Source: an uncultured Aquimarina sp. (GTDB taxonomy: Bacteria; Bacteroidota; Bacteroidia; Flavobacteriales; Flavobacteriaceae). Taken from it: a DNA stretch of 64,000 nucleotides. Shown here piece by piece: positions 53,411-63,170 of this stretch (positions within the stretch are counted from its first letter, which is position 1; each line of letters begins with the position of its first letter). The notes beneath the pieces are model-generated. The model ran no database searches. It was not told the origin of the DNA and saw only the letters and a program-made list of their open reading frames with translations. The translations under genes were made by a program, and so were the position numbers. The DNA lies in contig CANMLL010000002.1 of assembly GCA_947498775.1 (NCBI GenBank), forward strand, positions 186,001 through 250,000, written 5' to 3'.

Positions 53411-55477
53411 TCACTTATTGATGACCCTTTTCTTAGTTTTAAGATGCTCTATAACCTTCTCAAAAGAATCAATGACCACTAATTCGACATCCACGATGGG
53501 GATTTTTGATTTTTCTAAATACGTATTGAGTATTTCTTCTTGTGAAGGGCTGATTTTATTATTCTTAACATAATGACTAAGAATACCTGCAATCTTCGAT
53601 AAGTTATTTGCTATAGGCTTAATTTCATTAATTATTGGATTATCAAAATCATCTAAGTTTCCTGATAGTAAACTCCATTTTTGTAAATATTGATTTAGTT
53701 TACTTTTTACCTTCTTATTATTGGGTTGATTAATAAAGGTTGAAACCAGTTTGCTAAATTCTTTTGCATCTTCTGCATCACTTGTACAAGCATCTGCAAA
53801 CAAAGTAAACGGAGAATATGTCTGATATTCTGTTCCTCCTTTATTCCTTGTATACTTTTTTAGCGGTTCGCATACTTTAGAAAGCTCCAAAAGGGCTACA
53901 ATGTCATTGGTTTTAGTAATGTTACGCAGAATCATGTCTCTATTTCGTATATGAGTGATTCCTAATTTTTCTAATTGTAAGCTTACATTTTTTAGCCTAC
54001 GCCGCATACTTCCGGTATCAACTACCTCCTTTTGAGACCAAAATCTCTCTGCTATTGCCGCTGTTCTTGGCCAAATACGAGAATCTATAGTCAAGGGGGT
54101 TACCAATTCACTCCACATCGTTACTTCTCCTCCCAGAATCATTTTTTTCTGTTCTTGGGTTAACTTAGAATTACCGGGAATAGGATCCACCAAATAATGG
54201 GCTTCTACTGGGTGCATCCGGTCAATATAATATCCATTTGATAAGAGGGTATGATAACCCAGTTGAACCGCATTAATTAAAGACTGGCCATCAGGCAATC
54301 CTTCATTTTCTCCTCTCCATGAATGCAAAATTGCTGTTTTTTCTATTTCTGGGCTCATGATCTCTTCCCAGCCTATCATCTTTTTGTCAAGCTTATTAAG
54401 AATTTTCTGCAATCTTATATTAAAAAGTGTTTGCAACTCATGATTTGATTTGATGTCATTCTTTTTCTTAAAGTTTCTAATTTTTACATTTTCGTCCCAA
54501 TGTTTTCCTTCATTTTCATCCCCTCCTATATGAAAGTATTCATCCGGAAAGAGACCCACCATCTCTTCAAAAACCGAGGATAACATGGCATACGTTTTTT
54601 CATTTGTGGGATCCAATGTAGGGTCAAAAATACCAGCATTTCGTTCAATTTGATACGTAGTATCTTTACTTCCTATTTCTGGATACGCAGTTAATATCGC
54701 TGTAGCGTGACCCGGGACATCAAATTCTGGTAAAACCCGTATTCCTCTATCTGAAGCATATTGAACGACCTCTTTAATTTGTTCATGCGTATAATACAAT
54801 CCATCAGATCCCAATTCATGAAGTTTGGGATAGGTTTTAGACGCTACTCTAAATCCCTGATCATCGGTTAAATGCCAGTGAAAAACATTTAATTTAACAG
54901 CTGCCATTGCATCCAAATTTCGTTTTAAAACATCTAATGGTTGAAAATGCCTGGCCACATCGATCATTAACCCTCTCCATGGGAACCTTGGGGAATCAGT
55001 AATTGTAACTGTCGGAATATAAAAGGTCTCTGAACTATAATTTACCAATTGAAGAAGTGTTTCTAACCCTCGTAATATACCAATGTCTGTGACCGCACTA
55101 AGTTCAATTTTCTTATTGTTAACCTTCAAAGTATAGGATTCATCCTCGTTCAATTTAAGTTCACCTTCTCTATCATAAATAATACTTAAAGAAGGGTTCG
55201 CACTTGATGTTTTGATAGGAAAGCCGGCTTCAAAAAATACACCGGTCTCTTCACTCAAGCGTTGTATAAATCTCGTAGTAGCTTTATAAATTCGTTTATT
55301 AGAATCATTTTCCACCGAAACTTCAAAGCTTTTCTGTATTAGAAACTTGCTGTTGCCCATAGTTATGGCTTTGGGCCAAGGCATAAGATTGCTTAAGTTT
55401 TCTTCTTTTTCATATTGCCCAAAACTTAGCTGAATTACAAATACACTAAGTAATGGAATAAATAAATTTTTTCTCAT
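53411..55477 (-). CDS. Exported GH20 beta-N-acetylhexosaminidase
   Basis: A 688-residue exported enzyme (signal VIQLSFGQY). Residues ~35-150 are a GH20b-type N-terminal domain. The catalytic GH20 barrel (~155-500) has RGLMIDVARHF (~167), VKLNVFHWHLTDDQGFR (~194-210), the active-site pair in YFHIGGDENEG (Asp-Glu ~319-320) and HSWRGENEG (~375). The C-terminal ~150 residues are helical. It removes terminal GlcNAc from chitooligosaccharides, probably in the periplasm. It is 9 bases downstream of the NagB-PIG-L gene on the same strand, so the two form an operon of late chitin catabolism. Confidence 0.97.
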   Translation of the reverse strand: MRKNLFIPLLSVFVIQLSFGQYEKEENLSNLMPWPKAITMGNSKFLIQKSFEVSVENDSNKRIYKATTRFIQRLSEETGVFFEAGFPIKTSSANPSLSIIYDREGELKLNEDESYTLKVNNKKIELSAVTDIGILRGLETLLQLVNYSSETFYIPTVTITDSPRFPWRGLMIDVARHFQPLDVLKRNLDAMAAVKLNVFHWHLTDDQGFRVASKTYPKLHELGSDGLYYTHEQIKEVVQYASDRGIRVLPEFDVPGHATAILTAYPEIGSKDTTYQIERNAGIFDPTLDPTNEKTYAMLSSVFEEMVGLFPDEYFHIGGDENEGKHWDENVKIRNFKKKNDIKSNHELQTLFNIRLQKILNKLDKKMIGWEEIMSPEIEKTAILHSWRGENEGLPDGQSLINAVQLGYHTLLSNGYYIDRMHPVEAHYLVDPIPGNSKLTQEQKKMILGGEVTMWSELVTPLTIDSRIWPRTAAIAERFWSQKEVVDTGSMRRRLKNVSLQLEKLGITHIRNRDMILRNITKTNDIVALLELSKVCEPLKKYTRNKGGTEYQTYSPFTLFADACTSDAEDAKEFSKLVSTFINQPNNKKVKSKLNQYLQKWSLLSGNLDDFDNPIINEIKPIANNLSKIAGILSHYVKNNKISPSQEEILNTYLEKSKIPIVDVELVVIDSFEKVIEHLKTKKRVINK

Positions 55478-55486
55478 CCAACATTT

Positions 55487-57460
55487 TTAAAAATGATATC
55501 GTTTAAATGCTTCTATGGCAGCATAATCTGCCAATCCTAATTGGTGGTATTTTTTTGCGGTTTGTTGATTGCGCTCCTCTGCCCTAACCCAAAATTCTCT
55601 CGAATCATCTCCCTGAAACATTACTCCGTCTTTTTGAGATTGGTGAAAGAAGATTGCCTTTCTTTTTTTCAAAACTTCATCGGGACTTAACGGAACTGCC
55701 ATTTCGATATCATGAATATCCCATTCTTGCCATGCACCGCGATACAACCACACCCAACAGTCTTTCATAAAATCTTCCTCTTTTAGCACCTCTAAGGATT
55801 TAAAAAGAATATCCAAACAAACTTTATGGGTGCCATGAGGATCCGCTAAATCTCCCGCAGCGAAAATCTGATGCGGTTTTATTTCCTTAATTAGCTTTGT
55901 TGTAATGGCTACATCTTTTTTTGAAAAAGGTTTCTTTTTTACTGTACCCGTTTCGTAAAATGGTAAATCCAAGAAGTGTACATAAGCATCCGGCAATCCA
56001 AAAAAACGTGTTGCTCCCAAGGATTCTCCTTTGCGTATTGATCCTTTAAGGTTTCTAACTTCGGGAGCATCAATACTGTCCTTTTGTTTGGTTTTTAAAT
56101 CTTTTAAGATTGCACTTATCTTCTCATCATTTTCAGCTTCAGATTGTATATCTTTTATTACTTCTGCATACTTTATCGCTTCTTCATCAGACACTGCAAT
56201 ATTACCAGACGTTTGATAAGCTATGTGAACCGAATGTTGTTGTTCTACTAAACGTAGAAACGTCCCTCCCATCGAGATTACATCATCATCTGGATGTGGA
56301 CTTAAGATTAGTACTCTTTTTTTGTGCGGTACATTTCTTTCAGGTCGCTTTGTATCATCAGCATTGGGTTTCCCTCCGGGCCATCCCGTGATGGTATGCT
56401 GTAAGTTGTTGAACATTTTGATGTTAAGGTCGTAAGATGACCCTTCTTCTGCCAAAAGGCTAGACATACCATGATCATTATAATCCTTTTCGGCTAGTTT
56501 TAAGACCGGTTTTTGAACTTGATGACTTAACCAAATAATTGCCTTACTTTTAAGTTTTTCATTCCATCGGCATGGTCCTACTAACCAAGGTGTTTTGATA
56601 CGAGTTAACTCCTCTGAGGCTTCCTGATCCATAACAAAAGTAGTATTGTTATGATGTTGAAGATACGTAGCTGGTATATTTGCCGAAACCTCTCCTTCGA
56701 TGGTTTGTTTTACAACTTCGGCTTTCTTGTGTCCCCATGCCATAATAATGATTCGGGTTGCTTTTTTTATGGTCCCAATCCCCATAGTAATGGCTCTTTT
56801 GGGAACATTATCGATCCCAAAAAATGCGGGCGCTGCATCCGAACGTGTTAAATGATCCAAAGTGATACTTCTTGTTACCGAATTATAATGAGAACCCGGT
56901 TCATTGAAACCGATATGCCCTGTTCTTCCTATCCCCAATAGCTGAAAGTCCAATCCACCAAATGAGTTAATTTTTAGTTCGTAATCAATACAATATTGAT
57001 GAAGATCTTCCTGTGAGACAGCCCCATTAGGTATATGAATATTTTCTGGTAGAATATCTATATGATCAAATAGATGTTGATGCATAAAATAATGATAGCT
57101 CTGAACATTATTTTTATCCATTGGATAGTATTCATCTAAGTTGAAAGTAATCACATTAGCAAAACTTAGGTTTTCTTCCTTATGCATTCGCACCAATTCC
57201 TCATATACCTTGATCGGAGAAGAACCAGTAGCCAGACCTAAAACACAAAACTCTTGCTCTTCTTGCTTTTTTTTGATCAAATTTGCTATTTCCTGAGCAA
57301 TTATAACCGAAGCAAAGTCAGAGCTTTTGAAAATTACATTATGTATTTTTTCGAATCGGGTTTCTTCAAATTTACCTGCTTCACGATAGGTAATATCTTT
57401 GTAATATGGCACAGAATTGTTTTGGTTCAACACATGATCATATTGGGTCTCTGAATTCAT
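55487..57460 (-). CDS. nagB: Glucosamine-6-phosphate deaminase fused to PIG-L deacetylase-like domain
   Basis: A 657-residue cytoplasmic protein. Residues ~35-300 are a NagB domain: VLGLATGSSPIKVYEELV (~73-90), VITFNLDEYYPM (~103) and GIGRTGHIGFNEPGSHYN (~176-193). Residues ~375-657 are a PIG-L/LmbE-type domain with zinc motifs LSPHPDDDVISMGG (~383-396) and AGDLADPHGTHKVC (~531-544), followed by GAWQEWDIHD. Known roles: NagB turns glucosamine-6-P into fructose-6-P and ammonia; PIG-L proteins deacetylate GlcNAc-type sugars. The fusion could join deacetylation and deamination in one chain. It shares an operon with GH20. Both sites look complete. Confidence 0.93.
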   Translation of the reverse strand: MNSETQYDHVLNQNNSVPYYKDITYREAGKFEETRFEKIHNVIFKSSDFASVIIAQEIANLIKKKQEEQEFCVLGLATGSSPIKVYEELVRMHKEENLSFANVITFNLDEYYPMDKNNVQSYHYFMHQHLFDHIDILPENIHIPNGAVSQEDLHQYCIDYELKINSFGGLDFQLLGIGRTGHIGFNEPGSHYNSVTRSITLDHLTRSDAAPAFFGIDNVPKRAITMGIGTIKKATRIIIMAWGHKKAEVVKQTIEGEVSANIPATYLQHHNNTTFVMDQEASEELTRIKTPWLVGPCRWNEKLKSKAIIWLSHQVQKPVLKLAEKDYNDHGMSSLLAEEGSSYDLNIKMFNNLQHTITGWPGGKPNADDTKRPERNVPHKKRVLILSPHPDDDVISMGGTFLRLVEQQHSVHIAYQTSGNIAVSDEEAIKYAEVIKDIQSEAENDEKISAILKDLKTKQKDSIDAPEVRNLKGSIRKGESLGATRFFGLPDAYVHFLDLPFYETGTVKKKPFSKKDVAITTKLIKEIKPHQIFAAGDLADPHGTHKVCLDILFKSLEVLKEEDFMKDCWVWLYRGAWQEWDIHDIEMAVPLSPDEVLKKRKAIFFHQSQKDGVMFQGDDSREFWVRAEERNQQTAKKYHQLGLADYAAIEAFKRYHF

Positions 57461-57826
57461 TTTTTAACTTAAATTAGTTGTTCAACAGCTTTATAGAAAT
57501 TGAAACTATCATCTATATCATTTTTATGAAAAGTTTTTCGACAGATGACATAAAAGGAATTATAAATGACCTAAAAAAACAATTGTATGGTTTGATATAA
57601 AATGATTTTGTTTTCGACTACCAAAAATTGAAGACAATTATTATTAGCTCATGCCTAAAAAAACAAAGTAGCTAGTCTTCGTCAAAATCAAGTTGTTTGT
57701 CGATAAAAGAATGTTGTTGAGAGGATAAATTGAAGATGAAAAAAATGTTTTTTTATCTTAAAATATTGACTGGATATGTCTGATATTCAATTTGCATATA
57801 GTTATCAAAAACTCACATAAAAAACA
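57461..57826. promoter_or_regulatory. Divergent regulatory gap between nagB and the FG-GAP lipoprotein gene
   Basis: A 366-base A+T-rich gap. It must hold both promoters. TTGACTGGAT and, 16 bases further, CAATTTGCATA (near 57766-57801) could form a weak Bacteroidota-type promoter for the plus-strand gene, but the fit to TAnnTTTG is poor. No gene or repeat is visible. Confidence 0.4.
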
Positions 57827-60800
57827 ATGCTCAACAAAATATACGCACTTGCATTATTTGCCCTTGTTGGTTGTGCCAAGGAGCAAAAAGAAAGCCAGGA
57901 TTTAGCAGCCGATAATCGAGATTTTCTGTTTGAAAAACTCCCTGAATCATATACAAAGGTTAATTTCAAGAACACCGTTACAGAAACACTTTATTTTAAT
58001 TTCCTGAACTACGCATATATTTATAACGGAGGAGGAATCTCTGTGGGTGACATAAATAATGATGGGCTTGAGGATCTTTACTTCGGTTCAAACCAAAACA
58101 GCAACAAGTTATACCTTAACAAGGGTAATTTTGTTTTTGAAGATATTACAGAAAAAGCAGGCGTTGCAGATAATGACGGATGGACCACAGGGATTTCTAT
58201 GATTGATATTAATGCAGATGGTTGGTTGGATATTTATGTTTGTAAATCAGGTTCTTTACAAAATAAACAAGCCAGAAAAAATAAGCTCTACATCAATCAA
58301 AGAAATGGTACGTTTCTAGAAAAAGCCAAGAACTACGGCTTGGATTCTGAAGCCTACGCTACACAAGCCTACTATTTTGATTTTGACAAAGATGGGGATC
58401 TGGATATGTATCTTGTAAATCATCGCCCTGATTTCAATAATAATGTGACTGTAGATCCTAAAATTCAATCCAATATTCATCAAGAAAGCACAGATCAATT
58501 ATTCGAAAATGTTGGAGGAACATTTAGAGATATCACAGCAAAATCCGGGATTCTTAATAAAGCATGGGGATTAAGTGCTTCTATAGGTGATTTTAACGAT
58601 GATAATTGGCCCGATGTGTACGTTGCAAACGATTTTTTAGAACCAGACTTTCTTTATATTAATAACCAGGATGGGACTTTTACCAATAAAATCTTAGAGG
58701 TTTTTGACCATATCGCAGCCAATAGTATGGGATCAGATTATGCCGATATCAATAACGATCTAAAACCCGACCTTATCGTCCTGGATATGCTCGCCGATGA
58801 CCATAAAAGAAGTAAAGAAAATATGGCAACCATGAGCATAGAAAATTTTAATTATCTGGTTTCAATTGGATATCACCATCAGTATATGGCCAATATGTTG
58901 CAGCTCAATCTGGGTAATGGGGTTTACAGCGAAATTGGACAAATGGCAGGCATTGCAAAAACAGATTGGAGTTGGGCACCTCTTATGGCGGATTTTGATA
59001 ATGATGGTTTTAATGATCTGTTTGTTACCAACGGAATCGAACATGATTTATCCAACCAGGATTTTAGAAATCAAATGAAGAATACTATTCGTAACCGAAA
59101 AAAAGTAACCCTTGAAGAAGCCATTACTATGATGCCCTCTGCAAAATTAAAAAATAGGATGTTCGTTAACAAAGGTAATTTTACCTTCTCTTCAACAGAG
59201 GAACAATGGGGATTAGATCAAAAAATAAATTCTAATGGGGTTGCTTATGCTGATCTTGATAATGATGGAGATTTGGATTTGATCCTTAATAATCAATCTG
59301 AAGTTGCAAGTATCTATAAAAACAACCAAACCAATAATTTTATCTCACTTTCCCTAGCCGGAAGTGATTATAACCCCAATGGAATTGGGACAAGTGTAAC
59401 TGTTTATACCAAAGATCAAAAGCAACTAAAAGAATTATATACGAGCAGAGGATTTCAATCATCGGTTACCAATAAATTGCATTTTGGGGTAGAAAAAACG
59501 AATACTATAGATAGTATAATCATACAATGGCCACAAGGAACCGTAAGTAGACTCTTTGATATATCTAGCAACCAAAACCTAATCATAGACCATCGTGATA
59601 AAAGTCAAATAAACAATGTGGTCATTGAAAAGAAAGCTCAACCTTTAAGTATTTTGGATGCCAAGAAATTCGGAATAACTTATAAAAACAAAGAACGACC
59701 TTTTGATGATTATAGTTTACAATTGCTTCTACCGCAAAAACAAAGTGAAAAAGGTGGTGCATTGGCGGTAGCAGATGTAAATAATGATGGGAAAGACGAT
59801 TTTTTTGTAGGTAATGCCAAGGGTGCTTCTGCCCAACTTTATATTCAGAACAAAGATGGTTCTTTTAGGCAATCAAGTGTAAAAACATTCGGAAACGATA
59901 TCAATTATGAAGATAATAAGGCGCTTTTTTTTGATATGAATAATGATGGAGATCAGGACCTTTATGTTGCCTCTGGAAGTTACGAAGATAAACCTCAAAG
60001 TTCTTTGCTTCAAGATAGGGTGTATGAAAATGATGGAAAAGGTAATTTCAGCAGAAAAGAGGTTCTACCCAAAATACTTTCAACTTCAGCTACTGTAGCA
60101 ATTACTGATTTTGATGCAGATGGTTACCTTGATCTTTTTATTGGTGGAGGAGTGATTCCTGGAAAATATCCTTTATCCCATCCCTCCTATTTGCTAAAAA
60201 ATGAAAATGGAAAATTCATCGATGTTACTTCCAAAATATCAGAAGGGCTTAACGAACTGAGAATCGTAACCGATGCCATCTTTTCTGATTATGATCAGGA
60301 TGGTGATGAAGATCTCCTGGTAGTTGGTGAATGGATGCCAATTCAAATTTTTGATAATATTGACGGAAATTTTATCAAATCAAAAAATCAAGATCTAAAT
60401 AATCATTTGGGATGGTATTTTAAAATTCTACCCACAGATCTTGATCAAGATGGGGATATGGATTATCTGGTTGGAAACTTAGGTCAAAATAATAAATTTA
60501 AGCCTGATCAAAACAAACCGCTGCATATTTATGCCAAAGATTTTGATGACAATGGTAGTTTTGACATCATCCTAAGTGCAACCTCTAAAGAAGGTGTTTT
60601 AGTACCTGTAAGAGGTAAAGAATGCTCTTCTGAGCAAATCCCTGGTCTCACTCAAAAATTTAAGACTTATAAGGAGTTTTCTTCTGCCTCTTTGGTAGAA
60701 ATTTATGGTAATCAGAATCTTGAAGAAGCTACACACTATATGGCAAATAACTTTAGTAGTCTGGTACTAATGAATAAAGGGAATGGTTCTTTTGACATTC

Positions 60801-61141
60801 AGGAACTACCAAAAGCTGCACAATTTGGTCCTACTACCGATTTTTTGGTTTCGGATTTTGATTTTGATGGAAATAAAGATGTTTTTGGTATCGGTTCTTT
60901 ATATGAAGCCGAAGTAGAAACCATTCGATATGATGCTTCTAAAGGGTATTTTTTATTAGGTAATGGTAAAAAAGACGATTTTGGGGTATCATCTCTGCTT
61001 CCAAATACGCTTCAAAGCCTTCAAACTAAAGGAATCAAGTTTATAACCATCAAAAATGAGCCCTATATCATTCTTATGAGTAAAAATGAGGAGTTAAAAC
61101 TTATTAAATGGGATTTTAAACTAGGAAAACCCCAACAATAG
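57827..61141 (+). CDS. FG-GAP/VCBS-repeat lipoprotein with ASPIC/UnbV domain
   Basis: A 1104-residue lipoprotein (ALFALVGCAKEQ, Cys ~16). It is built of many FG-GAP/VCBS blades with calcium-loop motifs such as GDINNDGLEDLYFG, DINADGWLDIYV, DFDKDGDLDMYLVNH, DFDNDGFNDLFVTNG and ADLDNDGDLDLILNN. An ASPIC/UnbV domain lies near residues 515-590 (GIGTSVTVYTKDQKQLKE; IIIQWPQGTVSRL). Such proteins are found near SusD genes in Bacteroidota and are thought to bind ligand at the surface; the exact role is unknown. It converges on the GH18 lipoprotein gene and they share a terminator. Its place in the chitin locus suggests a part in polysaccharide or oligomer binding. Confidence 0.93.
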   Translation: MLNKIYALALFALVGCAKEQKESQDLAADNRDFLFEKLPESYTKVNFKNTVTETLYFNFLNYAYIYNGGGISVGDINNDGLEDLYFGSNQNSNKLYLNKGNFVFEDITEKAGVADNDGWTTGISMIDINADGWLDIYVCKSGSLQNKQARKNKLYINQRNGTFLEKAKNYGLDSEAYATQAYYFDFDKDGDLDMYLVNHRPDFNNNVTVDPKIQSNIHQESTDQLFENVGGTFRDITAKSGILNKAWGLSASIGDFNDDNWPDVYVANDFLEPDFLYINNQDGTFTNKILEVFDHIAANSMGSDYADINNDLKPDLIVLDMLADDHKRSKENMATMSIENFNYLVSIGYHHQYMANMLQLNLGNGVYSEIGQMAGIAKTDWSWAPLMADFDNDGFNDLFVTNGIEHDLSNQDFRNQMKNTIRNRKKVTLEEAITMMPSAKLKNRMFVNKGNFTFSSTEEQWGLDQKINSNGVAYADLDNDGDLDLILNNQSEVASIYKNNQTNNFISLSLAGSDYNPNGIGTSVTVYTKDQKQLKELYTSRGFQSSVTNKLHFGVEKTNTIDSIIIQWPQGTVSRLFDISSNQNLIIDHRDKSQINNVVIEKKAQPLSILDAKKFGITYKNKERPFDDYSLQLLLPQKQSEKGGALAVADVNNDGKDDFFVGNAKGASAQLYIQNKDGSFRQSSVKTFGNDINYEDNKALFFDMNNDGDQDLYVASGSYEDKPQSSLLQDRVYENDGKGNFSRKEVLPKILSTSATVAITDFDADGYLDLFIGGGVIPGKYPLSHPSYLLKNENGKFIDVTSKISEGLNELRIVTDAIFSDYDQDGDEDLLVVGEWMPIQIFDNIDGNFIKSKNQDLNNHLGWYFKILPTDLDQDGDMDYLVGNLGQNNKFKPDQNKPLHIYAKDFDDNGSFDIILSATSKEGVLVPVRGKECSSEQIPGLTQKFKTYKEFSSASLVEIYGNQNLEEATHYMANNFSSLVLMNKGNGSFDIQELPKAAQFGPTTDFLVSDFDFDGNKDVFGIGSLYEAEVETIRYDASKGYFLLGNGKKDDFGVSSLLPNTLQSLQTKGIKFITIKNEPYIILMSKNEELKLIKWDFKLGKPQQ

Positions 61142-61169
61142 CAGCCACATTGCTATTACCAGGGTTTTC
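61125..61169. terminator. Shared bidirectional terminator of convergent genes
   Basis: The outer stem GAAAACCC/GGGTTTTC (61125-61132 and 61162-61169) encloses an inner perfect stem AATAGCA/TGCTATT (61137-61143 and 61151-61157). The stop codon of the FG-GAP gene (TAG, 61139-61141) lies inside the inner stem. T-runs flank both sides, so it can serve both strands. Confidence 0.75.
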
Positions 61170-61201
61170 GACAATTAAAAACTAACTTGTGTGAAAACTT
61201 C

Positions 61202-63046
61202 TTAATTACAGCTTCCTATGGTTTTCCACCAGTGTTCTCCGCTTCCGGGAGTTACCCAAATAGGTCCTGTTTGTGCTTCATATAGGGTCCCTTGATATAC
61301 GGCACGATCTCCTTGATTGTATACCTTAGGATATGCTTCCCAGGATGCTACTCCGGCACAATTACCTCCACCACCTGAGGATTGAACCGTTATGGTTACC
61401 GACGAGGATGTTGTACTGGCTCCAGAATTATCTGTAGCTATGGCGTTAATACTATAATTACCAGAAGATATATTTGACCAACTATACGCATAAGGACTTG
61501 AAGTATCTTCTCCCAGTTTTACGTTTCCTGCAAAGAATTCTACTTTGGTTACATTTCCATCACTATCAGAAGCATTTGCTGATATTGTAATAGTTTGGCC
61601 TACAGTTATCGTAGCATTGTTCGATGGAGCTGTTATGGTTACCGAAGGAGCTTGATTACTAGTTCCCCCACCTCCATCGCAATTTCTTACAAATTCCCAA
61701 GGATTAGGATCTGTATTAGCTGACGGAATATCTCCTCTGGTCCACCATTTTGCCTTATACAATTTACTTTGATACAAAGCTTCCTGACCAGCGGTATAGG
61801 TATTGGTAGCAGCCCATGATGCAGAATCACAGCCGGTACCATTACCGCCACCACCTCCACCATTTCCGCCTCCGGAATATGGTGATTCTGGGTAATTCTC
61901 AGCATTTGCAATAGCTTGAGATTGAGAAACTCCACCAAGTACCTGGCTAGCAACATGAAGATACCCGTATGCCGAAGATGTACCGTCTCCTAACAATAAT
62001 TGCCAGATCATAATACCGTCATTACTTGAATTATTAGCCGAAATATGTCCAGAAAGATCTGCTACAGTTTGGTACGTATAGGTATAATAAGGCCCCCATG
62101 GTTCATTGGGATAATGTGTTCCCGCTGCTAGAGAAAATCCATATTGATTTGCATAGTGTCTATAGGCATCATACATAATTTTCCTATTGCTTGCGGCACC
62201 TGTATTATATCCTTGATACGCTATTAAATCAATTTTGTCTCCAACAGCCTCCATAACTGGTATCATATGCCCAGTAGTGGCAAATCCATATAAACTAATA
62301 GCCTGATTGGGTGAAGTAGCATTATACAAGTTAGCATCAGATTCTCCTGTAACTGCATTTCTTTTACTGTAGGCATACGGAGATGCAGGATCATCATTAT
62401 TTAAACCTCCAAGTGCTCCTACACCAGCTGGAGCACAAGCAAGCAAATATTGCCCCTTTGGCATAATAGCTCTTGAATTATTAAAGAAATCAATAAATCG
62501 CTGCACATTAATCGGTTCTCCGATGGTTGCAAAACTTCCGTTGGGTTCAAAATCCCAGTCAATCCCCTCAAATCCCATATCATCAACCAGGTCCTTTATT
62601 TGTTGATAATTGATATCATAGGCAGCATTTGATCCCCAGTAGGTTTCGCCTCCCACAGATAAAATTACTTTAATGCCCTTAGATTTTAAAGCAGCGACAG
62701 ATTCTTTTAAAGTTGCTCCTCCATAAGGTGTCTGAATCCCTGTATTTACAATATCCAATGAGCCTTTTTGATATCGTAAATTGGGTTTGGCAAATGCTAA
62801 AAATACATGTGTAACATGTTCTGGAATATCTCTTAGCTTTGACCCCTGACCTGTTGTAGTCCAGCTTTCTGACCATGACGGAAAATATCCCAAAACAATA
62901 GGTTCGGTAAGGGATGATTTATTTAAACCTGAAGATTCTACGGTGTTTCCTGTTTCTAAGGTATTGTCTAAAAAGCTTTCATTGGTACAGGAGAATATGA
63001 ATGCTTGCAATACAATGACGACTGTAATTTTTTTAAGTAGTTCCAT
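61202..63046 (-). CDS. GH18 chitinase lipoprotein with two CBM5/12-type modules
   Basis: A 614-residue lipoprotein (LQAFIFSCTNES, Cys ~20). GH18 domain at ~48-395: EPIVLGYFPSWSESW (~48), ALKSKGIKVILSVGGETYWG (~123-142) and the active-site stretch MGFEGIDWDFEPNG (Glu ~166). The first Asp of DxxDxDxE is Glu here, but the catalytic Glu and the Asp before it are kept. There follow a Gly-rich linker, a CBM5/12-type module (~408-460, LYQSKLYKAKWW), an Ig-like module (~470-555) and a second chitin-binding module (~563-614, AVYQGTLYEAQT). It lies 124 bases downstream of the SusD-like gene on the same strand. It probably binds and cuts chitin chains on the outer membrane beside the SusCD importer. Confidence 0.94.
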   Translation of the reverse strand: MELLKKITVVIVLQAFIFSCTNESFLDNTLETGNTVESSGLNKSSLTEPIVLGYFPSWSESWTTTGQGSKLRDIPEHVTHVFLAFAKPNLRYQKGSLDIVNTGIQTPYGGATLKESVAALKSKGIKVILSVGGETYWGSNAAYDINYQQIKDLVDDMGFEGIDWDFEPNGSFATIGEPINVQRFIDFFNNSRAIMPKGQYLLACAPAGVGALGGLNNDDPASPYAYSKRNAVTGESDANLYNATSPNQAISLYGFATTGHMIPVMEAVGDKIDLIAYQGYNTGAASNRKIMYDAYRHYANQYGFSLAAGTHYPNEPWGPYYTYTYQTVADLSGHISANNSSNDGIMIWQLLLGDGTSSAYGYLHVASQVLGGVSQSQAIANAENYPESPYSGGGNGGGGGGNGTGCDSASWAATNTYTAGQEALYQSKLYKAKWWTRGDIPSANTDPNPWEFVRNCDGGGGTSNQAPSVTITAPSNNATITVGQTITISANASDSDGNVTKVEFFAGNVKLGEDTSSPYAYSWSNISSGNYSINAIATDNSGASTTSSSVTITVQSSGGGGNCAGVASWEAYPKVYNQGDRAVYQGTLYEAQTGPIWVTPGSGEHWWKTIGSCN

Positions 63047-63170
63047 GATTTAAGTTATGTTTGTGTTAGGTAATCTTTTTATATATCTGAGGGGTTAATT
63101 GGTTAAAGAGAGAAATATAAGTTTTCACTTCTATTTCCCTCTTTAAGGATTTATAGCAATTCAAATCAAA

